A stretch of 60,000 nt of DNA from Owenia fusiformis (lineage: Eukaryota; Annelida; Polychaeta; Sabellida; Oweniidae). How positions within the stretch are numbered: position 1 is the stretch's first letter; each line of letters begins with the position of its first letter. Both the position numbers and the translations under genes were made by a program. The notes under the pieces were generated by a model. That model did not search any database. It was not told where the DNA came from and saw only the letters and a program-made list of their open reading frames with translations. Positions 35,717 to 47,100 of this stretch are shown here, one piece after another. The stretch lies in NCBI GenBank assembly GCA_903813345.2, contig CAIIXF020000007.1, forward strand, positions 24,541,564-24,601,563. The letters are read 5' to 3'.

Positions 35717-36492
35717 TTCAGACATGCAAGAACGTCCTTCCTTTATTCAGATTTTTGAAAAAATAGAAAATAAGCAATTCTTTTCAAAAGTCTTTTAATG
35801 TCGCCATTAAGACCATTCCATTCTGTTGTTACCAGTTACACGTCGCACGAAACTGGGGACAATACAATAAGCGTAACATTATGGCGTCAAAATACCAAAA
35901 CTAAACAATGAGCAGTATAAAGCGCAAATAGCCTTAACGTCAAAAACGACGAGCGTCACATTTTTTCAAGTTTAGTCAACCCAAAAAGAAAATACTATAT
36001 CATTATTTAATCATGATAAAATTCACAGGGTAGCAAGATCTATAAATAACTTTTTGAACCTGGTTGAGCATCTAATTTACTTAAGATTTTTTTTCTCATG
36101 TCCGAGTTTCTCATTTTCAGTATCGGCCAATACATGTAGTGCATATTCTTTATAAAAGAATTGTATTAGAATTTATTACCTCAATTGATTGACTTACGCA
36201 GGTTGTCATTAAACCAAGGTCTATCCATGCTATTAATTGATAAAAAACAATGCCAATTTAATTTGATAAACTCTCCTTAACCTCATTTGGTAATTTGATG
36301 TCAACGTTAATACGATACTTAGACTTAAGTAAAAAGATGTTTTGATCATGACCTTTGTGCCATTGTTATGTTTTTTAATATTATTTTTTAATAAATAGCT
36401 TTTAAATAAAAAACATTTAAGCACTGTAATTGTTCGAACGGACAGATTAGTTAGCCTATTCATTCCACCAACATTGACACCGTAAATGCGCG
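35717..36492 (+). repeat. Old repeat unit, copy B (unoccupied site)
   Basis: Collinear with the three segments of copy A (1024-1208, 6465-6496, 8789-9200), sharing for example ACAATACAATAAGCGTAA, CATTATGGCGTCAAAATACC, GACGAGCGTCAC, GTTCGAACGGACAGATTAG and ACACCGTAAATGCGC. It lacks both inserts, and holds one TAA where FB1 inserted (near 35876-35878). It carries its own extra 150 bp near 35990-36175. Confidence 0.88.
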
Positions 36493-36822
36493 TTTTTGGA
36501 ACCATTCTTTGAACTTTTCTTGAATATGATACATTGGTCTTTCATATGCATTTATTTTTTACAGCCAGGAACTACTCGCCAAAAAATTATCAACTGTCAG
36601 AAATCTGTTGTACTAACTTCCGTCATCCTTTTGACAAGTTTTAGAAATCTTTAGAAGAGTTTTAGAAATGGTTAAATTCCTAGTTCTCATGAGGGATGGG
36701 ATGATATGCCCCGATTCAGTAATTATTCAATCAAGATTCAAGGATATACTTTACAGTTAGCAATGTTTCTACTCATCGAGGTAGATGGACTAGAATAAGA
36801 ATTTATGTACTGGGTCATTATA

Positions 36823-37415
36823 GTAGCCGAGACAACACAAGTCGTCTGTATATTTACTCTCATTTCTTCAATTTTAAGAGTTAAGTCACCACAATTTGCA
36901 TACATATTCACAGGAGAAATCCTAACATATACTTTTATTGGTTTTAATTATAATTTATAAGTTTAAAATAGGGAAACATTTGATTTTGTTTTGTCTATAA
37001 CCAAAATTTGCCATGTTGTGCAACAAATACAACATTTTGACGTAATTAATATAAGTCTCTACTTTTGGTGTAATGACTCGAAAATGACCAAATCTTTTCT
37101 TATTCAGCACAAGTGTAACTGTTTTGAGTAATTGAGACATTTCCGAGAAAAATGGTATGCAGAAACATGATATTTCAAATATAACTATTTAAATATAAGA
37201 TGTTGCATTTGTCGCACAAAATGGAACATTTTGATTATAGACCATTAAAAATCAAATGTTTCCCTATATTTAAGAAATGAATTATAATCAACTCAATAAA
37301 AGTCTATGTTAGGATTTCTCCAAGGAATGTGCATGCAAAATGTGGTGACTTAACTCTTAGAAGTGAAGATATGAGAGTAAATGTACAGACTTGGCACTTG
37401 TGTTGTCTCGGCTAC
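36823..37415. mobile_element. Long hairpin MITE (593 bp, TA target)
   Basis: Ends GTAGCCGAGACAACACAAG and its complement, flanked by TA at 36821-36822 and 37416-37417. The arms remain complementary almost to the centre near 37120 (for example AATCAAATGTTTCCCTAT in the right arm and its mirror in the left). It therefore forms a stem of more than 200 bp. TA target suggests a Tc1/mariner-mobilised MITE. Confidence 0.9.
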
Positions 37416-38206
37416 TAGTTTGAGTTACCAGGCTCATTTTCGTATAACTTGAACCCGATCAAGAACACGCGTCTTAGGAGTGATTTGGTGTATGAGCGAA
37501 GCTGCCCAGTGAATACAGACGTTTGTTTATGCATGTAGACAACCCAATTTGATCGAAACTGGGGTTTCATATGAAACATCATCAAAAGAGCTTAATACAT
37601 GTACAGAATTAGCGACGATATTTAAGCACGGTGGATAAAGTCCCATGGAACGAGGACCAAGTGATTGAAGAGTTGAAGCGATGGTTACGTCCGCCATTTG
37701 TGACAACGGTATCTGACTTTACCGTTGTCAGGCTATTCCGGTGTGTGTAGATGTTAATAAGGCATATGCAGACGTATAATTACGCCTGTGTAGGTAAATT
37801 AGGCATGTGTGGCCACAAATTACGCCTAAGTAAACCTAAATTCTACAGGCGTCCAAACAAAAATACAGGCGTAAATTACTGATTCTATCGTCAGAGTGAC
37901 CCTCCACGTCACCTCAAGCTGTGGACGTTTGGCTGATATGCGGGCCGTAGTAGTATGCCACACAGAAAGCTGAGAATTCGACATCCCCTCTTGATTTTCC
38001 CAAAACTACCTTTTAGCAAATTTTTTTGCGTCTCCGTTATTTTTTTTAGCTTGAGCCACAAATAATAATAATGAAAAATTAAAAATCGTAGCTTCGATGT
38101 TCCGACATTTTGTTACCGAAACGAACCGTTTCGGTAACCAGCGTAATCGAGTGGACCACCAGCTGACCAGTGAATGATGAAATCAGACAAGTAATAAGAA
38201 ATCGCA

Positions 38207-38262
38207 GAGGGGGGGGGATGAGGGGGCCTTGCGACTTAGTGTTATAAAAAAGGTTGCAGACA
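38207..38262 (+). repeat. Short repeat shared with 59332-59392
   Basis: A poly-G stretch followed by a segment ending GCAGACATTAGGGTTA, matched inside the hAT-like element near 59332-59392. This is a fragment of a dispersed repeat of unknown type. Confidence 0.5.
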
Positions 38263-38421
38263 TTAGGGTTAAAGGAAAGAGTCACATTAGTGAGTTTGTG
38301 AAACAATGTCCTAACCATTGCTAACTTTTTAAAATTTTCATCTAATTTTAAGGATTTCTACCAGTTATTTACAACATTTGGACAATATGCCTTTAAAATT
38401 ATACAAACTTTTGAAAATCAT

Positions 38422-39105
38422 AAAGGAGTGGTATCGATATGGAGAACTGAATTCAACAATGTTTTTCTCTCAAACCAATCATTGAAAACATTCTGTAAAA
38501 ACACGGTGTTTTATGTAATGTTGACTGATTGACATCAATTTAATGCGAAAATTATTTAGAAATATTTTATGTAACTGTTTTTGCTAACACTTTTTGTTTT
38601 TTTTGTGCAATTGTTTTTGCTCCGTTCTACCAATTCTTGAGAATGAAATATATAAAATGTCTTTCCGAACCTTGTTTGAACAAAAAAGCATTATAGTTAT
38701 ACAGAGGAACTTTTGGTTGATTTTAAAAAAGTATTCAAAAAATTAAAACAAAATCCCCCAAAATAGATAAAAATCAAGATAAACCTTTTATTTCATTAAC
38801 AAGATACTTTTTTAAAATCAACCACAATTTCCTTTGTACAATTACAATATTGAGAGACCTAAACATGTTGCGGTTATGTCGTTTTGTCCAATGAGGTTCG
38901 GAAAGATGATACCAAGAACAAAACAAGTGTTTGGTGTGTTTTCTAAAACAATATAGATGAAAGTATATATATATTTTTGAAATTATATTGTAACCATTCA
39001 AAAGATGACCATTAAATTGACGATGTGTTAAAGTTTTAGATTTTTTATGACTGGTTTAAGAGAAACGTGTGTTCAAAAAGTTCTCCATATCGATACCACT
39101 CCTTT
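38422..39105. mobile_element. MITE family 'AAAGGAGTGG', copy 1 (684 bp)
   Basis: Ends AAAGGAGTGGTATCGATATG and its complement. The interior contains TTTGGTTGATTTTAAAAAAG and a mirrored copy around a centre near 38760, and TCTTTCCGAACCT with its complement, so it is largely palindromic. Copies 2 and 3 are at 41236-41972 and 45918-46645. I could not define a target duplication. Confidence 0.82.
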
Positions 39106-39383
39106 TATTATTGATAAAGGACCTTTGATAATGCACCCTTTTTTACAAAAATGATGAATAAAAGATGGGGCAAATTATTATATATTATATTATATATTTT
39201 ATTGTTTCTCTATTTTGCACGACCGGATAAGTAGACGGTATAAAAAGACTGTATCCATGGATGGAAAATACATTTAAATCTACAAAATCTCAAAACAATG
39301 AAGAGACTCTCGCATAGCAAATTGTATCACGATAGCTTGAGAATCAAAAATATGTTCTATATAAATCATTGTCAATCAGTCTA

Positions 39384-40510
39384 GTTCATTATAACCGCTT
39401 GCAGACGAGGTGCGAATGTTTCCGTACATGCGTACTCACGCCCGGTGATCGGACAAAATGGATAGAGGGGGGGGGGGGGGATTAGGCGATTTCTGCAAAA
39501 AAACTCAACAAATTTGGAAAATTAATTTTTTCAAGAAAAAATTATTATACAAAAAATAATCGAAATGAATTAATATTGGATGGAGGGGGGGGAGTGGATG
39601 GAGGGTGCGGGGAATAACGTGTATTTAAGACATGATAAGACAATCAATCAATCTGTCAATCAATATAGTTCATTATAACCGCTTGCAGACGAGGTTATCC
39701 TGCGAATTAATCGAGCGAATGATTCCGTACATGCGTACTCACATCCGGTGATTGTACAAAATGGATGGAGGGGGGGGGGGGGGGTTGGGCGATTTCTGCA
39801 AAAAAAACTCAACAAATTTGGAAAATTATTTTTTTCAAAAAGAAAATTTATTCTACAAAAATTATTCGAAATAAATTAATATTGGACGGAGGGGGGAGTG
39901 GATGAAGGGTGCGGGGAATAACGTGTATATAAGACATGATAAGACATGCTACTTGAATTAATTCTTATGACTTCAACTTTTCCCATTTTTCATTCTCCAG
40001 AGATATAATATCTAGTTTTTTACTGGGGTACTGAGATTAGTTTTTTCAAATACACGAGTTCTTGTGAATTTGTTCCATCGTAAAGACATATAAATCCCCC
40101 CCTCCATCCACTCCCCCCTCCATCAAATATTAATTTATTTCGATTATTTTTTTGTATAAAGCATGGAAACTAACTTTAAAAAGTGAGCAATGTCATTAGA
40201 ATTGTGATAATAACGTCCCGTATACTATTTATTACAGGTCGTGTAGACCATTGTTGCCCGATTTATAGCAAAAACATTGACTTTTGCACGTTGGTGATGA
40301 TGCGCCTTTTTAATAGATCTCATATCTTAGAAGGGTATAAGTTAAAAAAAAATACCAGAAGACCTAACATATTTTGCCATGCACTGGGCCTATTCATTTG
40401 GCATTTCAGTTGTAAATTTTCTCGAAAAAATATTGAGTTTTCTTGCAGAAATCGCCTAATCCCCCCTCTATCCATTTTGTACGATCACTGGGCGTGGTAC
40501 TTTCAAGAAT
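39384..40510. repeat. Tandem plus inverted poly-G-containing repeat
   Basis: Two direct units of about 284 bp (from 39384 and 39668) share GTTCATTATAACCGCTTGCA, a CCGGTGAT block, AAAATGGATRGAGGGGGGGG and GGGAATAACGTGTAT. From 40095 to 40510 a partial copy lies inverted, ending CCATTTTGTACGATCACTGG plus GCGTGGTA. Between the two lies a segment (about 40160-40400) that recurs inverted near 44990-45180. TA stands near both outer CTCACGCCC/GGGCGTGG ends, suggesting a rearranged TA-target element. Confidence 0.65.
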
Positions 40511-40540
40511 ATAATCAAGGACGTCTATTATAATGAACTC

Positions 40541-41122
40541 AGTATACATGAAACCAAAGATTCTGTGACTGAACTTTTGTTAGCATGCTAGTAGTTTGCA
40601 TCTTAACATAATCTGAACGTATGTTAATTAAGTTGATCATGAAAAACCAAAGACCAAAACCCCTTTCCAGGCAATAGACAGAACTGACAGAGAATATTCT
40701 ATGATATCACTACGTCTGTGAATTCTTAGAAGATGGCGGCCCATATGTAACGAGCACTGCATCTTTTGAATGACCAATTTGAACCATATCAAAATTTTCT
40801 CATTTTCGTAAGATACGGATAGTACTGTATTAAATGGTCTAAAGAGAAATTGACAAAGGACAACCCTAAAGAAGGGGGGAGGGATAGAGGAGAGTTGAGA
40901 GTAGTTTTGAGAAAGAATTAAACAATATTTTTGCTCATTAACAATCCGATCTATCCTTTTGATTCGTTCAAACTGCAAATTCAAATAGGTTTTTATCAAA
41001 GGAAATGATATCAAAGTACATTCAAATGAACTTAAACGGCGCTGGTTTATCAGATAAAAAAGGGGACAAAACGGGGCGGGTGACTGTAATAAAGCACATG
41101 TACATATACCCACGATTGCATG
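40541..41122. other. Upstream region of the EF-hand gene
   Basis: Intergenic DNA. A 158-codon minus-strand ORF (40637-41113) covers it, but its composition is unremarkable, it has no domain that I recognise, and it overlaps the TATA-proximal region of the gene on the other strand. I do not annotate it as a gene. Confidence 0.4.
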
Positions 41123-41130
41123 TATATATA
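41123..41130 (+). promoter_or_regulatory. TATA box of the secreted EF-hand gene
   Basis: TATATATA sits 42-49 bp upstream of the ATG at 41172. This would place the transcription start about 15-20 bp before the ATG and give a very short 5' UTR. Confidence 0.55.
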
Positions 41131-41171
41131 CTAGGTCATGTGTTCCATATTGTTACTTGCTCGGTAACAAT

Positions 41172-44100
41172 ATGAAGCTGCTTGTGTCATTGGTCGCTTT
41201 TGCACTTTACTTTGCAGTAGCCAGTGCGTAAGTTGAAAGGAGTGGTATCGATATGATGAACTTTTTGAACACTTGTTTCTCCTAGACCAGTCATCAAAAC
41301 ATTCTGAAGATTTCACACATCGTCAATTTAATAGTCATCTTTTGGATGGTAACATTATAATTTGAATTTTAAACATATTCTTTTCTCTATATTGTTTTAG
41401 AAAACACATAAGACACTTCTTTCGTTCTTGGTATCATATGTTCGGAATGAAATGAAACATCTATCCGAACCTCATTGGAACAAAACGACATGAACAAAAC
41501 GTGTTTAGGTTTATCAAAATTGTAATTGTACAGGAAACTTTGGTTGATTTTAAAAAAGTATCTTGTTATTGAAATAAAAGGTTTATCTTAATTTTCATCT
41601 ATTTTAGGATGTTTTGTTTTCAGTTTTTGCATACCTTTTGTTAAATCAACCAAAATTTCCTTTGTAAAACTATAATATTGAGAGGTCTAAGAAAATGTTG
41701 TATATGCTATTTTGTTCAAACAAGGTTCGGAAAGACATTTCATTTCATTCTCAAGAACTGGTAGAAAGGAACAAAAAACTATTGCACTTAAAAAACAAAA
41801 AATGTTAACAAAACCAGTTATGTTAAATATATACAACTAATTTTTGCATGAAATTGTAGCCAATCGGTCAACATTACATAAAGGACCGTGTATTTTTACA
41901 GAATGTTTTCAATAATTGGTTCAAGAGAAAAATATTTTTGAATTCAGTTCACCATATCGATACATTTCTTTTTTCAATTGTCTGTTTACTACATCTAGGA
42001 AGATTTAAAGAAGATTTTAATCGTCTATGTTTCCATAACATTATGTTACATTATAATGCTTTATAGTGATTATAACGATAGGAATAGCACAAGAGGCTAT
42101 TGATTGTTTATTCCAAGTCTTTTCCTGTTGGTTGTCCAAATCGTGTTACTAAAAAAGCGTTGCAGAATTTATTTTATTGTTTTATTTATCAAGAAAGTTT
42201 AAACAAAATACAACGTATTCCTGACGTTTTGCAACATTGGCGCCAAGCTTTTAGGCCTCCTCCTCCTCCTCCTCCTCAGATATGATCGAATTTACTAAAC
42301 GCAGCCTTGGTCTATCTTGCGAATATACTAAATGCGAGTAGAAATAATCTTGATTTACGTTAATGAAAATTCAAAATTCAGTCAAAATGATATCATATTT
42401 GAAATCAACATGTAAAATTACAGCTAGAAGTAATGGTTTTGAAAGCCGCGGTTGATATATTGTATTTCCCTCAGATAGACCCTGTATCAAAAACCTCGCA
42501 TTTAATAACCTCTATATATTGGACAGATACTATTTTCTTTTAATGAACATATTTTAATTTGTGTAATATCAGGAACATAAGGGAAATATGAAAATTGAAC
42601 CACTAAAAGTTTTGAATATTCAAGTTTAGAGAACTTTCTCATTCCCCGCAATACAGCAGTAGATGAAAGCAAATACGTGTTTGAAAATTGTGAAAACTAT
42701 ATTTGCCCTAGTCTCGACTAACTAAAAAGCCAAAAGATGGATTAGTGATGAATAACACAAGAGTTACATTCTTGAGCCTCGGGTTAAATCTGTTTCATGC
42801 AGTTATGATTTCCCGCATTCATAATTGTAGACAAGTGAACGAAAATCTCGTCGATTTGCTGTGGACCCGGGCCGAACTTCTCCGACAACAGCCGAACGTG
42901 AGCCAACCTTGCGTCAATAGAGACGTATTCCAAGCATTGTTTCTGAGTTACGACAGTGATGGTTAGTACTAGTAGCCTTCCAGACACCATAAACACACTG
43001 TATGGGGATATAATGGTATTCACTATGTGGGCATCTTAACTCAAAATTCAACTTGAACAAATTTACAGTCATTTCATTTTATTTTGACAGAGTTGTATCC
43101 TATTTCATTGTGCATGTTTAATGGACTAGCTATTTATCATATTGTCTGGTGCCAGAGATTTGTCTTCAAAATGAATGATATTACAAAGGTTTCGCATAGC
43201 ATATTTTTGGTAAAACGATTCTCTATTTTATTGGTGTTTATCTGACAATTACTGACATACGTTACGTCGTATTCAACGTCCATAAACAGTCAAATGACAT
43301 CAATTTATCTCGGAACCCAGGAGGATGTTTTAGTTTTTATCGAATTAAACTTCGTTATAGTTGACGTAATGCTTTGATATTTCAACTCTATCAGTTGTAT
43401 TTGACATCGAAACTCTGGAGTGTGATCATTTGTCCATATAAGCTTACCATGCGTAGACACCACAGTTCAACGATAACCGCTTAAGGGAAGATAACTGGGA
43501 TTTTGGTTTTACAGATGACGAGATAACTGATATGCGGTGATGCGGTAACGTTATGAGAGTTCATAATGGAGAGCTTACATGTCCAGTTACCGTAATTGAA
43601 AACTAACACGACCGTTACCGCATTTCATATTTCCATTAAAGTTTCCTTAAGCGGTGGAAGATATTGTTGAACTGTGGCACCCACGCACAATCACAGGGAA
43701 CGGGACGTATCGAAACCACTAAGTCCCGCAAAGCCGCTAATTTAAGTTGAATTTTAAACCTACCAGGTGTTTGAAAATCAAGGATTGTGACTCTCACACT
43801 ACTGCACCGTTTTTCATCAAACGTGTCCCATTCAGACCTTCACAGAAATACCTTTCAGATGATAGGCCTACAATGCTTTTGTGTACAGATTCCCTCGTTT
43901 TAGCGGCGTTTTGGTCCCCAGCTGTGAGATCAAGGAAATTTTCATAGATTTCAACTTTAAGTCTACACGTAGTTATCTCGCCAGTCTTTTACTCATTCTC
44001 GCCCATAATTTCAGAATGAACCCCCATCACAACCCTATATCACCACGTCTTTATTTTTGGGCATTAAACGCAGCAGTTTCAAAATCACCCACACATCTGT

Positions 44101-47100
44101 TCAAAGGACGATTCTCGGTTTGGAGAACAGTCTCCTGGGCTAATAATTTTTTTCATGAAAAATATAGAAATATTACCCAAATTAAACTATGAATATTCAA
44201 AAGAGGACATTTAAATCTACAAGATGTAAAAATAACAAATTGGTCTGAAGCAGGGATAACGCTCAATTTGACCGATTCAATAAAATACAAGTCTCGATTT
44301 GGGGAAAGAAGTTCATCAGTGTACTACACTAATATTTTTTTGCGAAAAATCTAGAAATATTACCCAAATTAAATTATGACTATTCAAAAGAGGACATTCA
44401 AATCTATATTATGTAAAAAAAAATCAAATTTGTCCGAAGCAGGGATAATGCTCATTTAGATTGATGAACTTGGTTCTCCAAACCGAGAATCGTCCTTTGA
44501 CAAAAACGCTCAGCCGTCTTTCACTACGCCCATGCATTTTCTACATAAATTAACTAATTTATAAATTATCGGCCCAGAGCGTATCAATCAATGTAATGAT
44601 GTAACTGAAAATGGTCTAACATTGTACTCGACAGAAAGCTTCCACAGTACATTTCATTGCAACATATTGTATCATGCTAAAAGTTGAGACGTGGTAAAGT
44701 AATATGGTCAAAACAGGGTAAATCTAGATTAATCTTAAAACACAAGTCGATTGGTGTTTAGAATCTACCATGGCAAACCTACAAATAGTCCATTTGTCAC
44801 CCCAATATATCCTATAGTGATTTTCATCATAAAATAGCCCATATACACACGCCGGTGATCGTGAAAAATGGGACGGAGGGGGGGGGGCGCAGTCAACTTC
44901 TGCTAGAAAATTCAACAAATCTGGAAGATTTATATTTTTTCAAGAAAAGGTTTACTATTGAATTGCTGAATGAATAGGCGCACGCTATGGTAATACTTGT
45001 ATATGTTAGGTCTTCTGAACCTATACGCTTCTAAGATATGAGATCTGTTAAAAAAGGCACAAGACCACCAACATGCACAAGTCAATGTTTTTGCTATAAT
45101 CATGCAACAATAGTCACTTGTAATAGATACTTGTAAGTGACGTTATCATAACTAAATTAATGCCATTGCTGACTTTATGGTGACCCAAAAAATGCAACCC
45201 TCCATTTCTTCCAATTTTTTCTTAAATGAAGGTTGATTGCTTTGAAATTTGGCACACAAAGAATTCATTCAATGTGGGATCCTCTGGCAAAGTTTTAATA
45301 ATGTTAGGTTTTCGGATGAATCACATTTCCTTCTTTCTGAACATGTAAACTCAAGAAATAATGTGGGATCACAAATTCCAGATAAAGTGCTTCAAAGGGC
45401 CCTTCATTCTGTTAAATGCACAGCTTGGGCTGCAATTTCCAAACATGAAATCATCAGCCCCTTTTGGTTCGAGCATGGGCTTTCAACTAGAGAATTGAAA
45501 GCCCATGGTTTGAGGGTGATAATGGCAACAGTGTTACTGTTAACATACAGCGCAATAATGGCATTCCCAGGAAGTTCTGGGCAGTTCTAGAGGGACGTAG
45601 AGGCTTCAATAGACAAGAACAGTGGTTCTAGAAGGATGGAGCTACTCCTCACACTTCTAATGATAGCATAACCTGGCTCACTAGTCATTTCTATGAGATG
45701 ATTATCTCTTCTAGGACTGAGAACCCATGGTCAACCCACAGTCCTGATCTCAATGACCCTGACTTCTATTTATGGGATTACTGCAGTTTAAAGGATAATG
45801 CGTATGAAAATAACCCTACCCCAACTGCAGAACTCCAACAAGCAATGGCTGCAAAAATTTGAGCCATACCCATGGGGAAGAATGCATCATGTTATGAACA
45901 GTTTTGCTTAGCGAAACAAAGAATGGGCATCGATATGGCGAACTTTTTGAACACACGTTTCTCTTAAAGCAGTCATCAAAAATTTCTGAATATCTTACAA
46001 ACTGTCAATTTAATGGCCATTTTTGAATGGTAGCAATATAGTTTGAAATAGATAAACATACTTTCATCTATATTGTTTTAAAAAACACATCAAACACTTG
46101 TTTTGTTCTTGGTATCATGTTTCCAGAGTGAAATGAAACATCTTTCTGAACCTCATTGGAACAAAACGACATAAACACAACATGTTTTAGGTCTCTCAAT
46201 ATTGTAATTGTACAAAGGAAATTTTGGTTAATTTTAAAAAAGTATCATGTTAATGAAATAAAAGGTTTTTCTTGATTTTTATCTATTTTGGGGGATTTTG
46301 TTTTAATTTTTTGAATACTTTTTTAAAATCAACCAAAAATTCCTTTGTATAACTTTAATATTGAGAGGTCTAAAAACATGTTGTATATGCTATTTTGTTC
46401 TAACAAGGTTCGGAAAGACATTTCATTCTCAAGAATTGGTAGAAAGGAGCAAAAACAATTGCACTAAAAAAACAAAAAATGTTAACAAAAACAGTTAAAT
46501 AAAATATTTCTAAATAATTTTCGCATTAAATTGTCAATCAGTCAACATTACATAAAATACCATGTTTTTTACAGAATGTTATCAATGGTTGGTTTATGAG
46601 AAAAACATTGTTGAATTCAGTTCTCCATATCGATACCTATCCTTTAAATAAATTCTTGTATTTAAAAAATGAACGCAGTAACTTAGTAAGACCATATGCT
46701 AATGATACCCTAACGTTATACTGCTATATACAACACCATTTTTAGCACCATGTAGACCCCAGGCCCAACGCCCAACGTCCAACGCCTTTTTACCCAAACC
46801 CTCGGGTCAATGTGTTGTCCTAAAACGTTGTGCGAAACCTAGCCTATTTCAATCTAGGCACAGACCATTGTGACGCAAATTCGATTACTATTCTAGTAAC
46901 TCATTGTATTATCTTTCAGATGATATGCGGGTCACTCGTGAAGAGTTCGTGCCAAGGTGGCAGGCTAACACCAACATGACAACCGATGATGTGAATGCCC
47001 TGTATGACTATATCGTTATTACCGGTGGAGGCAGTCCCAACTTCATTGACGAATCTGATATCGACTTTTTTTACCTATCATTCATAAGCAACAGTACGTA

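Larger units (their letters stand above)
35686..38172. mobile_element. Possible 2.49-kb element bounded by CACTGGTGATC-family ends
   Basis: 35686-35716 (CACTGGTGATCCTC... through TTACGCTGGTTAC) matches the left end of the MITE at 23966. 38085-38172 matches its right end, including GTTACCGAAACGAACCGTTT and GTAATCGAGTGGACCACCAG, with an extra CTGACCAG before the final TG. Inside lie old repeat copy B and the MITE 36823-37415. I see no matching 5-bp duplication, so this could be one degenerate element or the remains of two. Confidence 0.5.

Noticed and set aside
40637-41113. 158-codon minus-strand ORF
   Set aside because: No domain, AT-rich chance-like composition, and it covers the promoter-proximal region of the better supported EF-hand gene.
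42745-42830. Using the ATG at 42745 as the start of the EF-hand gene
   Set aside because: The alternative start lacks a clean signal peptide. An acceptor at 42830 joins in phase to the signal-peptide exon at 41172-41227, which has a TATA box.
43747-44192. Two overlapping plus-strand ORFs (66 and 103 codons) in intron 2 of the EF-hand gene
   Set aside because: Different frames over the same DNA, partly inside the MITE at 44101-44500, and not in phase with neighbouring exons.
38422-46645. Target duplications for the AAAGGAGTGG MITE family
   Set aside because: Flanks of the three copies do not give a consistent duplication, so none is claimed.
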